A DNA stretch of 24,357 nt from Lentisphaeria bacterium UBA1784 (lineage in GTDB: Bacteria; Verrucomicrobiota; Lentisphaeria; Victivallales; Victivallaceae). Below are positions 15,337 through 22,805 of the stretch, piece by piece. Each line of letters opens with the position of its first letter. Position 1 is the stretch's first letter. The DNA lies in NCBI GenBank assembly GCA_002315455.1, contig DCGG01000030.1, forward strand, positions 1 to 24,357, given 5' to 3'. The notes beneath the pieces are model-generated. The model did no database searches and was not told where the DNA came from. It saw only the letters and a program-made list of their open reading frames with translations. A program made the translations under genes and the position numbers.

Positions 15337-16173
15337 TTACTGCATCTGTGCCATCAGGCGCTTGGCCAATTCCACGTTGTTGGGGTGTCCCGGCTTGATG
15401 GCGATGACTTTACCGGTGAGGCGGCGTCCCGTGAGATAGAGGTCGCCGATGACGTCAAGGATCTTGTGGCGCACGATCTCATTGGGGAAGCGGAGTTGAT
15501 CCTTGCAGATGATGGCGCCGTTGTGGATGATGGCGGCGGCGTCCAGACTGCCGCCCTTGCAGAGGCCCATGGAGAGCAGGACCTTCAGTTCCGAATAGTC
15601 CACGAAGGTCCGTCCGGGAGCGATCTGGGAACCGTAGGTCTCGGGGTCCAGTACGTACTCCTCGAACTGGGGATCCACCGGACAGCCCCGGAAACTGGTG
15701 AGACAACTGACCCGCAGGGGGTCAGAACCGGGCAGATAAACGAGGCGGGTCACCTTCCCCTCCACGTAGATTGGCTGGGAGGGGGTGAAATATCTGGCTT
15801 CCGCATCCTGCTGGACGATCCCGGCGGAACGGATCATTTCGTAGTAGGGCAGGCTGCTGCCGTCGCAGATGGGGGGTTCGGCGCCGTTCATCTCCACGAC
15901 GCAGTTGTCGATACGGCAGGCGTGAAGGGCGGACATGATGTGTTCCACCGTCGCCACCATGCCGTTGCCTTCGGCGATGGTGGTGCCCCGCTGAACGTCC
16001 ACAACGTTGGAGGCGAGAGCGTGGACCTCCGGTTTTCCGGGCACGTCCACCCGCCGGAACACCACGCCGGTATTCACCTCGCCCGGCAGGAGCCGGACCG
16101 TGGCCCGGGCCCCGGTGTGAAGCGCGATCCCGGAAACTGCCTGCGAAGTGGCAACTGTCTGCTGTTTATCCAT
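15337..16173 (-). CDS. lpxC: UDP-3-O-acyl-N-acetylglucosamine deacetylase (LpxC)
   Basis: This zinc enzyme catalyses the committed step of lipid A synthesis in the cytoplasm. From the start chosen here it is 278 residues. Zinc ligands are His78 (in VEHIMSAL), His236 and Asp240 (VRHKILDVIGDLYLTG), with Glu77 as base and His263 (GHPNN) as the second catalytic residue. These numbers fall within two of the E. coli positions (79, 238, 242, 78, 265). An upstream in-frame ATG exists at 16185, but GGAG sits 6 bases before the ATG at 16173, and the residue numbering also favours that start. It is shorter at the C-terminus than E. coli LpxC (305). It is first in the lpxC-fabZ operon. Confidence 0.94.
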   Translation of the reverse strand: MDKQQTVATSQAVSGIALHTGARATVRLLPGEVNTGVVFRRVDVPGKPEVHALASNVVDVQRGTTIAEGNGMVATVEHIMSALHACRIDNCVVEMNGAEPPICDGSSLPYYEMIRSAGIVQQDAEARYFTPSQPIYVEGKVTRLVYLPGSDPLRVSCLTSFRGCPVDPQFEEYVLDPETYGSQIAPGRTFVDYSELKVLLSMGLCKGGSLDAAAIIHNGAIICKDQLRFPNEIVRHKILDVIGDLYLTGRRLTGKVIAIKPGHPNNVELAKRLMAQMQ

Positions 16174-16217
16174 GAAAAACTCCATGTTTTCGTAATATTT
16201 TGCACACGATACGCCTT

Positions 16218-16246
16218 AATATAACACCCCAGTTCCGGAAAAACAA
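16218..16246 (-). promoter_or_regulatory. Promoter of the lpxC-fabZ operon
   Basis: On the minus strand, TTGTTT (16246-16241) and TATATT (16223-16218) are separated by exactly 17 bases. The predicted start lies about 37 bases before the lpxC ATG. It separates lpxC from the upstream ROK gene on the same strand. A run of eight T (minus strand, just upstream) may help end ROK transcription, but I see no convincing hairpin with it. Confidence 0.55.
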
Positions 16247-16292
16247 CCCCGCCGAAAAAAAAGATGCGATATGAAACTTCCGCCACAGGGGA

Positions 16293-17453
16293 CTACGCCA
16301 ATTCAGCGCGGCGGAGGATGCGGTCCCGGATCAATCTGGCCGCCCCGAAACTGGGCGCGAATTCATCAAAGGGCACCGCCTCGATGGTCAGTTTCTCCGT
16401 GGAACCGCTCAGGCAACGAGCATGGACAAATCGCTCCGCTTCCTCCAGCAGGATGTTCCCCACCCCCGCGAAGCGTCCCGAGATGATCACCCTTCCCGGA
16501 TTCAGCAGCGTGGCGACGATGGGGAAGATTGGCGCGATCTTCCGGCACAGCGAAGCGGCGAAGAGTTCCGCCGCCCGGTCGTGGGTCCGGACCGCTTTGA
16601 TGAAGGCGTCCAGAGAGACGTCGTCCCGGCGGAGGCTGGTGCTGACGTGGTTGTCCAGAAGGTTCAGGATGCCCCGCCGGATGTTGGCCTCACCGGCCCA
16701 CGCCTCCAGACAGCCCCGGCCGCCGCAGTTGCACAAAGGGCCGGAGGGGTCCACCACCAGATGCCCCACTTCCATGGCCCGGAAGTTATCGCCGGTGAAG
16801 ATGGTGCCGTGGTCGATGAAGGCGGCGCCGACGCCGCTGTCCAGATGCAAATTGAAAAGGGAGTGGCGGTCCCCGGTCTTCTGGTTGGACCAATAGAGGA
16901 ACGCCCGCGCCGCGCACTCCCCCACGGCGAGACATTCGGTGACTCCGGTGGCCCTCCGGATCATCGGGGCCAGTTCCAGATTTTCCCAGCCGGAGAAGTT
17001 GATGGCGCGGATGGAGCGGCAATTGGGCACGTCCACCACCCCCGGATCGGCGAAGCCCGCTCCGGCCACCTTGGACCGGACCCGGGAAGCCAGTTTCTCC
17101 GCCGAGTGCCAGGCGGTCAGCACGTCGCAGTTGGGAGGCAGTTCGCACTTGGACTGACTCCTGACGTCGCCCACCGCGTCGATCACCGTCAGGCGGACGG
17201 CTCCGGGAGCGATCTCAAGGCCGATAAAACTTGCGAAGTCCCGATTCCAGAGCAGTTCCGGGGAACGCCGCCCGGTATGGACGGTCTCCCGGAAGGGTTC
17301 AGCGATGATCCCTTTGGCCTTCAGATCGTTGACCACCTCCAGCACCGCCGCCGGACGGAATCCGCCGTTGCGGATCAATTCACTGCGGGTGATGCGGCCA
17401 TGATCCAGCAAACTGGAGAGCAACTGTCGGGTAATCAATGCTGACGTATTCAT
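16293..17453 (-). CDS. ROK-family transcriptional regulator
   Basis: A 386-residue NagC/XylR/Mlc-type regulator. Residues about 1-60 form a winged helix-turn-helix (RSELIRNGGFRPAAVLEVVN), and GRRSPELLW (61-69) links to the two-lobed ROK sugar-kinase fold. The ROK zinc site is intact: EVGH (228-231) and CNCGGRGCLE (241-250). Kinase features are missing: the N-terminal ATP loop reads GLEIAPGAVRLTVID, and the catalytic Asp region reads AVGECAARA in place of the usual END motif. It should therefore bind DNA and a sugar-like ligand rather than phosphorylate. AAGGGGAGG lies 5 bases before the ATG. The genes it controls are not evident; the divergent MATE gene and itself are candidates. Confidence 0.9.
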   Translation of the reverse strand: MNTSALITRQLLSSLLDHGRITRSELIRNGGFRPAAVLEVVNDLKAKGIIAEPFRETVHTGRRSPELLWNRDFASFIGLEIAPGAVRLTVIDAVGDVRSQSKCELPPNCDVLTAWHSAEKLASRVRSKVAGAGFADPGVVDVPNCRSIRAINFSGWENLELAPMIRRATGVTECLAVGECAARAFLYWSNQKTGDRHSLFNLHLDSGVGAAFIDHGTIFTGDNFRAMEVGHLVVDPSGPLCNCGGRGCLEAWAGEANIRRGILNLLDNHVSTSLRRDDVSLDAFIKAVRTHDRAAELFAASLCRKIAPIFPIVATLLNPGRVIISGRFAGVGNILLEEAERFVHARCLSGSTEKLTIEAVPFDEFAPSFGAARLIRDRILRRAELA

Positions 17454-17497
17454 GAAAACCTCCCCTTGCGATTCGGTTTTGTATCATAACTGGAAAT

Positions 17498-17526
17498 AAT
17501 ATAATCCGCTTTGCGGCAATATGCAA
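17498..17526 (-). promoter_or_regulatory. Promoter of the ROK regulator gene
   Basis: On the minus strand, TTGCAT (17526-17521) and TATATT (17503-17498) are separated by 17 bases. The spacer holds a small inverted repeat (CCGC, TTT, GCGG; 17506-17516), possibly an operator. On the plus strand a perfect TATAAT (17500-17505) overlaps the same -10 region, facing the MATE gene. Confidence 0.5.
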
Positions 17527-17762
17527 GTTTCCCGATGCAAAACCTCTCCAACGGACTTCCGGGAGCGGGCGGAACGCAACGCTTCGGAGCGGCGGTTCCC
17601 GACGAAAACGACGGAGACGACGCCAAAATGTCACTCTCTTTTGTACTGTGTCGCACGCATACGCATTACCAAAGAGTTCTGAATTTGCCGTCGTTGCCGT
17701 CGTCCGCCTCCCCCCCGGGGCCGTTTCCGGAGGGGAGCGCGAAACTGTTTCCGCGGTTTTTT
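17512..17762 (+). ncRNA. Candidate structured RNA or MATE-gene attenuator ending in a terminator hairpin
   Basis: This stretch between the ROK and MATE genes has no convincing coding sequence. On the plus strand it begins after a perfect TATAAT (17500-17505; weak -35). It contains three successive hairpins: 17636-17676 (9 pairs, one mismatch, large loop), 17708-17737 (11-bp stem with one mismatch, 8-base loop) and 17738-17756. The last is followed by six T. No gene lies upstream on this strand, so the terminator would end either a small RNA of about 250 bases or an attenuated leader of the MATE gene. Existence of the RNA is an inference. Confidence 0.35.
17738..17762 (+). terminator. Intrinsic terminator upstream of the MATE gene
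   Basis: CGCG and AAA (17738-17744) pair with TTT and CGCG (17748-17755, one bulged C) around a CTG loop, followed by six T (17757-17762). A stronger GC-rich hairpin (17708-17737) abuts it. A second run of six T follows at 17778-17783. Confidence 0.5.
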
Positions 17763-17796
17763 CGGCTTCGGGCGGGATTTTTTCACGAAGGCGGTG

Positions 17797-17835
17797 TATA
17801 TTAAGGATGAAAGTCCCGTTGCACAGAGGACTTTC
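17797..17835 (+). promoter_or_regulatory. MATE gene -10 box and 5' leader hairpin
   Basis: TATATT (17797-17802) lacks a recognisable -35 box. About 7 bases on, a perfect 8-bp stem (GAAAGTCC 17809-17816 with GGACTTTC 17828-17835) encloses an 11-base loop starting CGTTGC. If transcription starts at this -10, the hairpin forms the very 5' end of the mRNA. Stem, loop word and the following YTC match the hairpin in the EamA leader (1223-1247). Confidence 0.45.
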
Positions 17836-17860
17836 TTCATGACAGGAGAATTCGTTACCC

Positions 17861-19318
17861 ATGGCTCCGAAATCCGCCGTTTACACCAGGGGTCCGGTCT
17901 ATCGGACCATGCTCCGGACCGCACTGGTCATGCTGCCCGGGACCCTTTCCATGTCCGGATACAACCTCGCCGACACCTTCTTCGTAGGCAGACTGCCCGG
18001 CAACGCCTCCCTTGCCGCCATGGGGTTCTCCTTCCCGGTGGTGATGCTGGTGAGCTGCATCTTTTTCGGCCTCTCCGCCGGGATCATGACCCCTACCGCC
18101 CGGGCACTGGGCGAACGGCGCCATCAGAAAGCGGCGCGGCTGGTCAGTTCGGGGGTGCTGCTGGTGGTGCTCTTCTCCGTCGTCCTCGGGCTGCTGGGCA
18201 TGACCACCACCGGCTGGATCTTCTCCCTCTTCGGCGCCCGGGGGACCGCCCTCTCGGAGGTGCAGGGATACATGGACATCTGGTACTTCGGATGCGTCAC
18301 CGCCGCCCTCTCCCTCGCCGGAAACAAACTGCTCATCACCGTGGGGGATTCCGTCTTTGCAAGCGGCCTCATGATCACCGGAATGGTCATCAACATCGCG
18401 CTGGATCCCCTGTTGATCTTCGGATGGGGTCCCGTTCCTCCCATGGGAATCCGGGGCGCGGCGCTGGCCACCATCGGATCGCAGGCCTGCTGCGCCGCGG
18501 CGGGATTGTTCCTGCTCTCGCTCCGCCACAAACTGCTGCACTTCGGCAGGATCCCGTGGCGGGAACTGAAAAGCGCATGGCAGATGGTATTCCGCTTCGC
18601 CGGTCCGGCCATCATCGGCATGCTTCTGATGCCCATCGGTTCCACCATTCTGACCCGCATCACCGCCGAATTCGGCAACGTGGCCGTGGCCGCCGTGGCC
18701 GCCGCCGGACGTCTGGAGATGGTGGCCTTCGTCTTTCCCATGGCCCTCGGCGTCACTCTGATGCCCATGGTGGCGCAGAACTACGGGGCGAGACTCTACA
18801 GCCGGCTGCGGGCCGGACGGAAGTTCTCCATGGGGTTCGCCTTCTTTTTTCTGACCTTCATGGCGGTGTTGTACGTGCTTTTCGCGAAGGACATCGTGGT
18901 CTGGTTCTCCACCGACCCGGAGGTCTGCAACCTGATGACCCTCTGCCTCTACATCGTCCCGTGGGGCTTCTGGGGGATCGAGATCCACCGTTTCTCCGGA
19001 TTCTTCTACACCGGATGCGACCGTCCCAACGTCTCGGTCTGGCTCAACCTTCTGCGGATCGTGGGCTTGACCATCCCCTTCTCTCTCGTGGCCCTCTGCT
19101 TCCACTCCATCGCGGGCCTCTTCATCGCCCGGGCCGCCGCGGACGGACTCTCCGGACTCGTCGGCTACCTCTGCGTCCGCAGGCTCATGGCGAAACTCCC
19201 CGCCGATGGAGCACCGCCGCCCTTCCAGCGAAGGCGGGAAGCGCCCCTGCGTTCCGCGCGGCTCACCGCCCACGCCGTGGCGCAGGCTGAGATCGACAAC
19301 GGCAGCAGCACTCAATAG
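17861..19318 (+). CDS. MATE-family efflux transporter
   Basis: A 485-residue inner-membrane protein with twelve hydrophobic helices in two similar halves, typical of the multidrug and toxic compound extrusion family (Na+ or H+ antiporters). The opening MLPGTLSMSGYNLADTFFVG and the second-half AGPAIIGMLLMPIGSTILTR are matching family repeats. The last 40 residues form a polar, Arg/Ala-rich tail beyond the usual end. The ribosome site AGGAG (17844-17848) is 12 bases from the ATG, longer than elsewhere in this window. No closer in-frame start exists. The gene is preceded by a structured leader and followed by recD2 after 29 bases. The exported compound cannot be read from the sequence. Confidence 0.92.
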   Translation: MAPKSAVYTRGPVYRTMLRTALVMLPGTLSMSGYNLADTFFVGRLPGNASLAAMGFSFPVVMLVSCIFFGLSAGIMTPTARALGERRHQKAARLVSSGVLLVVLFSVVLGLLGMTTTGWIFSLFGARGTALSEVQGYMDIWYFGCVTAALSLAGNKLLITVGDSVFASGLMITGMVINIALDPLLIFGWGPVPPMGIRGAALATIGSQACCAAAGLFLLSLRHKLLHFGRIPWRELKSAWQMVFRFAGPAIIGMLLMPIGSTILTRITAEFGNVAVAAVAAAGRLEMVAFVFPMALGVTLMPMVAQNYGARLYSRLRAGRKFSMGFAFFFLTFMAVLYVLFAKDIVVWFSTDPEVCNLMTLCLYIVPWGFWGIEIHRFSGFFYTGCDRPNVSVWLNLLRIVGLTIPFSLVALCFHSIAGLFIARAAADGLSGLVGYLCVRRLMAKLPADGAPPPFQRRREAPLRSARLTAHAVAQAEIDNGSSTQ

Positions 19319-19347
19319 TCCGCCGGCAAGCGGAAGGAGCACGCCCC

Positions 19348-21603
19348 ATGCAGGAACAGAACCTTTTCTCCGACGACAGACGGCAGGGAAAGTCCGCCCC
19401 GGAACAGAAGCTGGAGGAGTTCTCCGGTGAGGTCCTCCGGGTGCGCTTCGAGAATCCCGCCAACGGGTTCGCCATCGTGGTGGCCCGTCCCAAGGGCGGC
19501 CGGGGCGAGATCAGCCTCGTGGGGAACCTCTGCGGCGTCTATGCCGGGCAGAGGATCGAAGCCAAAGGCCGCTACGAAAACCATGAATACACCTCCAAAG
19601 CGCCCCGGCACAACGGCATCGTCCGGGAGGAACAGTTCCGGGTGATGGAATACACCGCCGTCCTGCCGAAGTCCAAGGCGGGACTGGAACGCTATCTTGC
19701 GAGTTCCATCCCGGGCATCGGTCCCAAGACCGCCGAACTGCTGGTGGATCACTTCGGCGAAGAACTTCCGAAGGTCCTCGACGAATCCGCCAGGCGTCTC
19801 ACCGAAGTCCCCGGCATCGGCCTCAAGCGCGCGCAGGAGATCGCCCGCATCTGGAGAGCATCATCCGCCCGCCGGGAGAGCATGATCTACCTTCAGGGGC
19901 TGGGGATCTCCCCCGCCCTCTGCAACCGGCTCTTCAAACGCTACGGAGAGAACGCCGCGTCCGCCGTGGAAGCCAATCCCTACCGGCTGGCGGAGGAGGT
20001 GGACGGCATCGGTTTCGCCAAAGCGGACGCCATCGCCCGGGCACAGGGCTTCGCGGAGGACGCTCCGGAGCGCCTCACCGCCGCCGCCCTCTACGCGCAG
20101 AACCTCCTGATTGCCGCCGGAAACGTCTGCAGTGATCCACAGGCGCTGGTCGAACAGGTCGCCGCCCTCACCGGGACCGCTCCCGAAGTCGCCATCAAGG
20201 GCGTGGAGGGAGCCATTTCCCGATGCCTCCTCATCCGGCAGGACGCGAGGATCTACACTCCCCGGCTTCTGGGCGCGGAGACCAACCTCCCCCGGCTGAT
20301 CCGGGAACTGGCCCGGGCAAAGAACTTCGCCGGGGCCAGAATGGCCTGCGTCTCCGCCAAGCCGGGACTCTCCCTCGCTCCGGAACAGTCCGAAGCGGTC
20401 TGGAGCACCGCCAGGGGACCGCTCTCCATCATCACCGGCGGTCCCGGCGTGGGCAAGACCACCGTGGTGGGGGAGATCGTCCGCCGGGCCAGAGCGGCCC
20501 ACCTCGACGTCGCCCTTGCGGCCCCCACCGGACGGGCGGCAAAGCGGCTCTCCGAAGCCACCGGCCTCGTTGCCAAAACCATCCACAGACTGCTGAACTA
20601 CGACCCGGCCCACAACGAATTCATCCACGACGAAGGCAACCACCTGAAGTGCGAACTCCTGATCGTCGACGAGTGCTCCATGCTGGACCTGATCCTCGCC
20701 AACCACCTCTTCCGGGCGGTGCGTCCCGGCACCAGCGTGGTGCTGATCGGCGATGCGGACCAGTTGCCATCGGTGGGACCGGGTACGGTTTTTTCCGACC
20801 TCATCCATTCCGGGTTCTTCGCTGTGACGCGGCTCACCCGGATCTTCCGGCAGGCGGCGGGGAGCCGGATCATCGCCAACGCTCACCGGGTCAACCGGGG
20901 CCTGCCTCCGGAGCGGCCCGAAAACTCCGCCGGTCTGCAGGACTTCTACTGGATCGAACAGGACGATCCGGAACGGGCCGCCGCCACCATCGAAAAACTG
21001 GTCTGTGAACGCATCCCCCAGCGGTTCGGATTCGATCCGGTGTCGGAGATCCAGGTGCTCTGCCCCATGAACCGGGGCATCTGCGGCACCGCGACCCTCA
21101 ACGAAGCGCTGCGGAAACGGCTCAATCCCGGAGACAAAGCGGGATTTCAACTGGGCGAACGCATCTTCCGGGAGGGTGACCGGGTCATGCAGACCGCCAA
21201 CGATTATGAGAAATCCGTCTTCAACGGCGATCTGGGCGTCATTGAGATGATCATCCATCAGAAAAAGAAGATGATCGTCCGCTTCGACGACGACAGAAAG
21301 GTGGAATTTCCTCTGGACGATGCCGGCAGTCTGGTCCATGCCTACGCCATCACCATCCACAAATCGCAGGGAAGTGAATTCCCGGCGGTGGTGGTCCCCA
21401 TCCTCTCCCAGCATTTCGTGATGCTTCAGCGGAATCTGCTCTACACCGCCATGACCCGGGCCGGAAAACTCCTGATCCTCATCGGCAGCCGCAAGGCCGT
21501 TGAAATCGCCGTCCGCAACAGCAGGGTGGAACCGAGGCTCTCCCTGCTGGCCCGGCGCTTCGCCGCGCTGCGGGAGGAGACGCAGAACGTTCCTCAGGAG
21601 TAG
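19348..21603 (+). CDS. recD2: RecD2-type 5'-3' DNA helicase
   Basis: This 751-residue SF1B helicase works without RecBC and is linked to DNA repair and replication-fork tolerance. An N-terminal OB-like domain (about 22-105) precedes helix-hairpin-helix motifs (IPGIGPKTAELL, VPGIGLKRAQEIA, VDGIGFAKADAIA; about 120-225), the mark of RecD2 as against RecD. The motor has Walker A GGPGVGKTT (364-372), Walker B IVDECSML (Asp441, Glu442), motif III IGDADQLPSVGPG, and late motifs ITIHKSQGSEFP and YTAMTRA. Length matches RecD2 (about 720-850). AAGGAG lies 8 bases before the ATG. Its end overlaps the convergent rsmG gene by 10 bases. Co-transcription with the MATE gene is likely. Confidence 0.93.
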   Translation: MQEQNLFSDDRRQGKSAPEQKLEEFSGEVLRVRFENPANGFAIVVARPKGGRGEISLVGNLCGVYAGQRIEAKGRYENHEYTSKAPRHNGIVREEQFRVMEYTAVLPKSKAGLERYLASSIPGIGPKTAELLVDHFGEELPKVLDESARRLTEVPGIGLKRAQEIARIWRASSARRESMIYLQGLGISPALCNRLFKRYGENAASAVEANPYRLAEEVDGIGFAKADAIARAQGFAEDAPERLTAAALYAQNLLIAAGNVCSDPQALVEQVAALTGTAPEVAIKGVEGAISRCLLIRQDARIYTPRLLGAETNLPRLIRELARAKNFAGARMACVSAKPGLSLAPEQSEAVWSTARGPLSIITGGPGVGKTTVVGEIVRRARAAHLDVALAAPTGRAAKRLSEATGLVAKTIHRLLNYDPAHNEFIHDEGNHLKCELLIVDECSMLDLILANHLFRAVRPGTSVVLIGDADQLPSVGPGTVFSDLIHSGFFAVTRLTRIFRQAAGSRIIANAHRVNRGLPPERPENSAGLQDFYWIEQDDPERAAATIEKLVCERIPQRFGFDPVSEIQVLCPMNRGICGTATLNEALRKRLNPGDKAGFQLGERIFREGDRVMQTANDYEKSVFNGDLGVIEMIIHQKKKMIVRFDDDRKVEFPLDDAGSLVHAYAITIHKSQGSEFPAVVVPILSQHFVMLQRNLLYTAMTRAGKLLILIGSRKAVEIAVRNSRVEPRLSLLARRFAALREETQNVPQE

Positions 21604-22250
21604 AGAAAAAGTCTGCTTCCGGCGCCGCCGGGCAGTTCGAAGGCATCCGTTTTGTGCCAGTGCCGCTTGGTCAGGGAGAAAAGTTCCGGCAGTTCCGACT
21701 CCGCCTGCTGGGGACTCTGATAGAAGATGAAGCGCCCGCCCTTTTTCCGGGGGAACTTGGAACACTCCCGGAAAAGTTTCGCCGCAGGAGCCACCGCCCG
21801 GGCGGTCACCACGTCGAAAGCGTCCTGAAACTCCGGCTTCCGGTTCAACTCCACCCCGCGCCCGCAGACCACGCGGAGATTGGCGAGGCTGAGGGTCTCC
21901 GCCGCCAGCCGGACGAAATTCGCCTTCTTCCCGGTGGAGTCGATGGCGGTGATCTCCACGTCCGGGAAGGCCGCCGCAAGCACCACCGAAGGGAACCCCG
22001 CGCCGCAGCCAATGTCGGCGATGCGCCAGCGCCCCCTGGTCAGTTCCGGGAAAAATCCGGCGATGGCGAGGGAATCCGCCACGTGCTTCCACTCGAATTC
22101 CGGGGATTCCACGATGCGGGTCAGGTTGTATTTCGCGTTCTCCTCCCGGAGGAGGTCCTGAAATCTGCGGATCTTCTCCACGAAAACGGCGGGTTCCGGG
22201 ACGTTCCGCTCCGCGGCGAAGGCGGCAAGATCAAAGAGTTCCCCGCTCAT
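21594..22250 (-). CDS. rsmG: 16S rRNA (guanine-527-N7)-methyltransferase (RsmG/GidB)
   Basis: A 218-residue SAM-dependent methyltransferase that modifies G527 of 16S rRNA. Family marks are KYNLT (40-44), HVADSL (56-61), the SAM loop DIGCGAGFPSV (79-89), AIDSTGKK (102-109) and TARAV (149-153). The frame runs open far upstream to 22655, but that part is the shadow of the membrane protein gene. The ATG at 22250 overlaps the stop of that gene (ATGA) and gives the normal N-terminus. The 3' end overlaps recD2 by 10 bases on the other strand, so the two transcripts converge without room for a terminator. Confidence 0.95.
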   Translation of the reverse strand: MSGELFDLAAFAAERNVPEPAVFVEKIRRFQDLLREENAKYNLTRIVESPEFEWKHVADSLAIAGFFPELTRGRWRIADIGCGAGFPSVVLAAAFPDVEITAIDSTGKKANFVRLAAETLSLANLRVVCGRGVELNRKPEFQDAFDVVTARAVAPAAKLFRECSKFPRKKGGRFIFYQSPQQAESELPELFSLTKRHWHKTDAFELPGGAGSRLFLYS

Positions 22251-22801
22251 CGGACGCCCCCTCCGTTCCCGGTCAGGAAGCAGGAGAGCACCAGCAGGAC
22301 CCCGTAGCCAAGGACCACGGCGCCGATCCCCGCCGCCGCTTTCCGGTGTCTGGCGCTCCAGCGGAAAAAGTCCCGCAGAGAACAGGGCTTCCCCGAGACC
22401 CAGATGCCGCCGAAACCGAAGAACCACGCACCCACGCTCAGCACAGGAGCCGCCCACGCATGGCACTGGAATCCGGCATGCAGAACGTGGTACGCGCTCA
22501 GGATCACCAATCCCGCCAGCGCCCGGGCGGTCAGATACTCCAGGCTGAAGAAGCAGAGCACCGGCACCGTCAGTGCAAGCGGCCACAGGAAAGGCAGCAG
22601 AAAACCGGGCGAGACCACCGCCGCATGGGGAATGCAGAGGATCAGCGCCGCCCATGCCCCGACGAGCCCCGTCCAGCGGTTCCGGGTGAAGCGTTCATAG
22701 GCGGGCAGCCGCTCCGGGGTCAGGCACCACAGCATGACCGGGAAGATCAGACATCCCAGCGCGGCGGTCCCCATAGCGGTGAACAAGTAGGTCATATCCA
22801 T
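22247..22801 (-). CDS. Hypothetical membrane protein, six predicted helices
   Basis: A 184-residue hydrophobic protein that I do not recognise. Six likely transmembrane stretches lie at about 4-27, 42-64, 66-88, 92-110, 116-134 and 156-176. Between the fifth and sixth is a basic, tryptophan-containing loop (SLRDFFRWSARHRK) that should face the cytoplasm. There is no signal peptide or catalytic motif. Reality is supported by its position: the start is 4 bases after the tatD stop and its TGA overlaps the rsmG ATG. Two close ATG codons (22801 and 22795) could serve as start. Roles from transport to a structural membrane protein are all possible. Confidence 0.7.
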   Translation of the reverse strand: MDMTYLFTAMGTAALGCLIFPVMLWCLTPERLPAYERFTRNRWTGLVGAWAALILCIPHAAVVSPGFLLPFLWPLALTVPVLCFFSLEYLTARALAGLVILSAYHVLHAGFQCHAWAAPVLSVGAWFFGFGGIWVSGKPCSLRDFFRWSARHRKAAAGIGAVVLGYGVLLVLSCFLTGNGGGVR

Positions 22802-22805
22802 ATCC

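Noticed and set aside
16247..16260. Run of eight T (minus strand) after the ROK gene as a terminator
   Set aside because: I could not find a stable hairpin directly before it, so I do not list it as a terminator.
17380..17862. Several small open frames in the ROK-MATE spacer, on both strands
   Set aside because: They have no ribosome sites or recognisable motifs, have unusual composition and overlap promoters and hairpins; the stretch looks non-coding.
17794..19290. A 498-codon plus-strand frame overlapping the MATE gene
   Set aside because: It is out of frame with the MATE protein, very Arg/His/Gly-rich and has no membrane helices; a frame shadow.
19861..22092. A 743-codon open frame on the minus strand, antisense to recD2 and running into rsmG
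   Set aside because: It lies opposite a canonical RecD2 helicase and in the wrong frame of rsmG; no recognisable domain and biased composition.
22251..22655. N-terminal extension of RsmG to 22655
   Set aside because: It is the out-of-frame shadow of the membrane protein gene; the ATG at 22250 gives the normal family start and an ATGA overlap.
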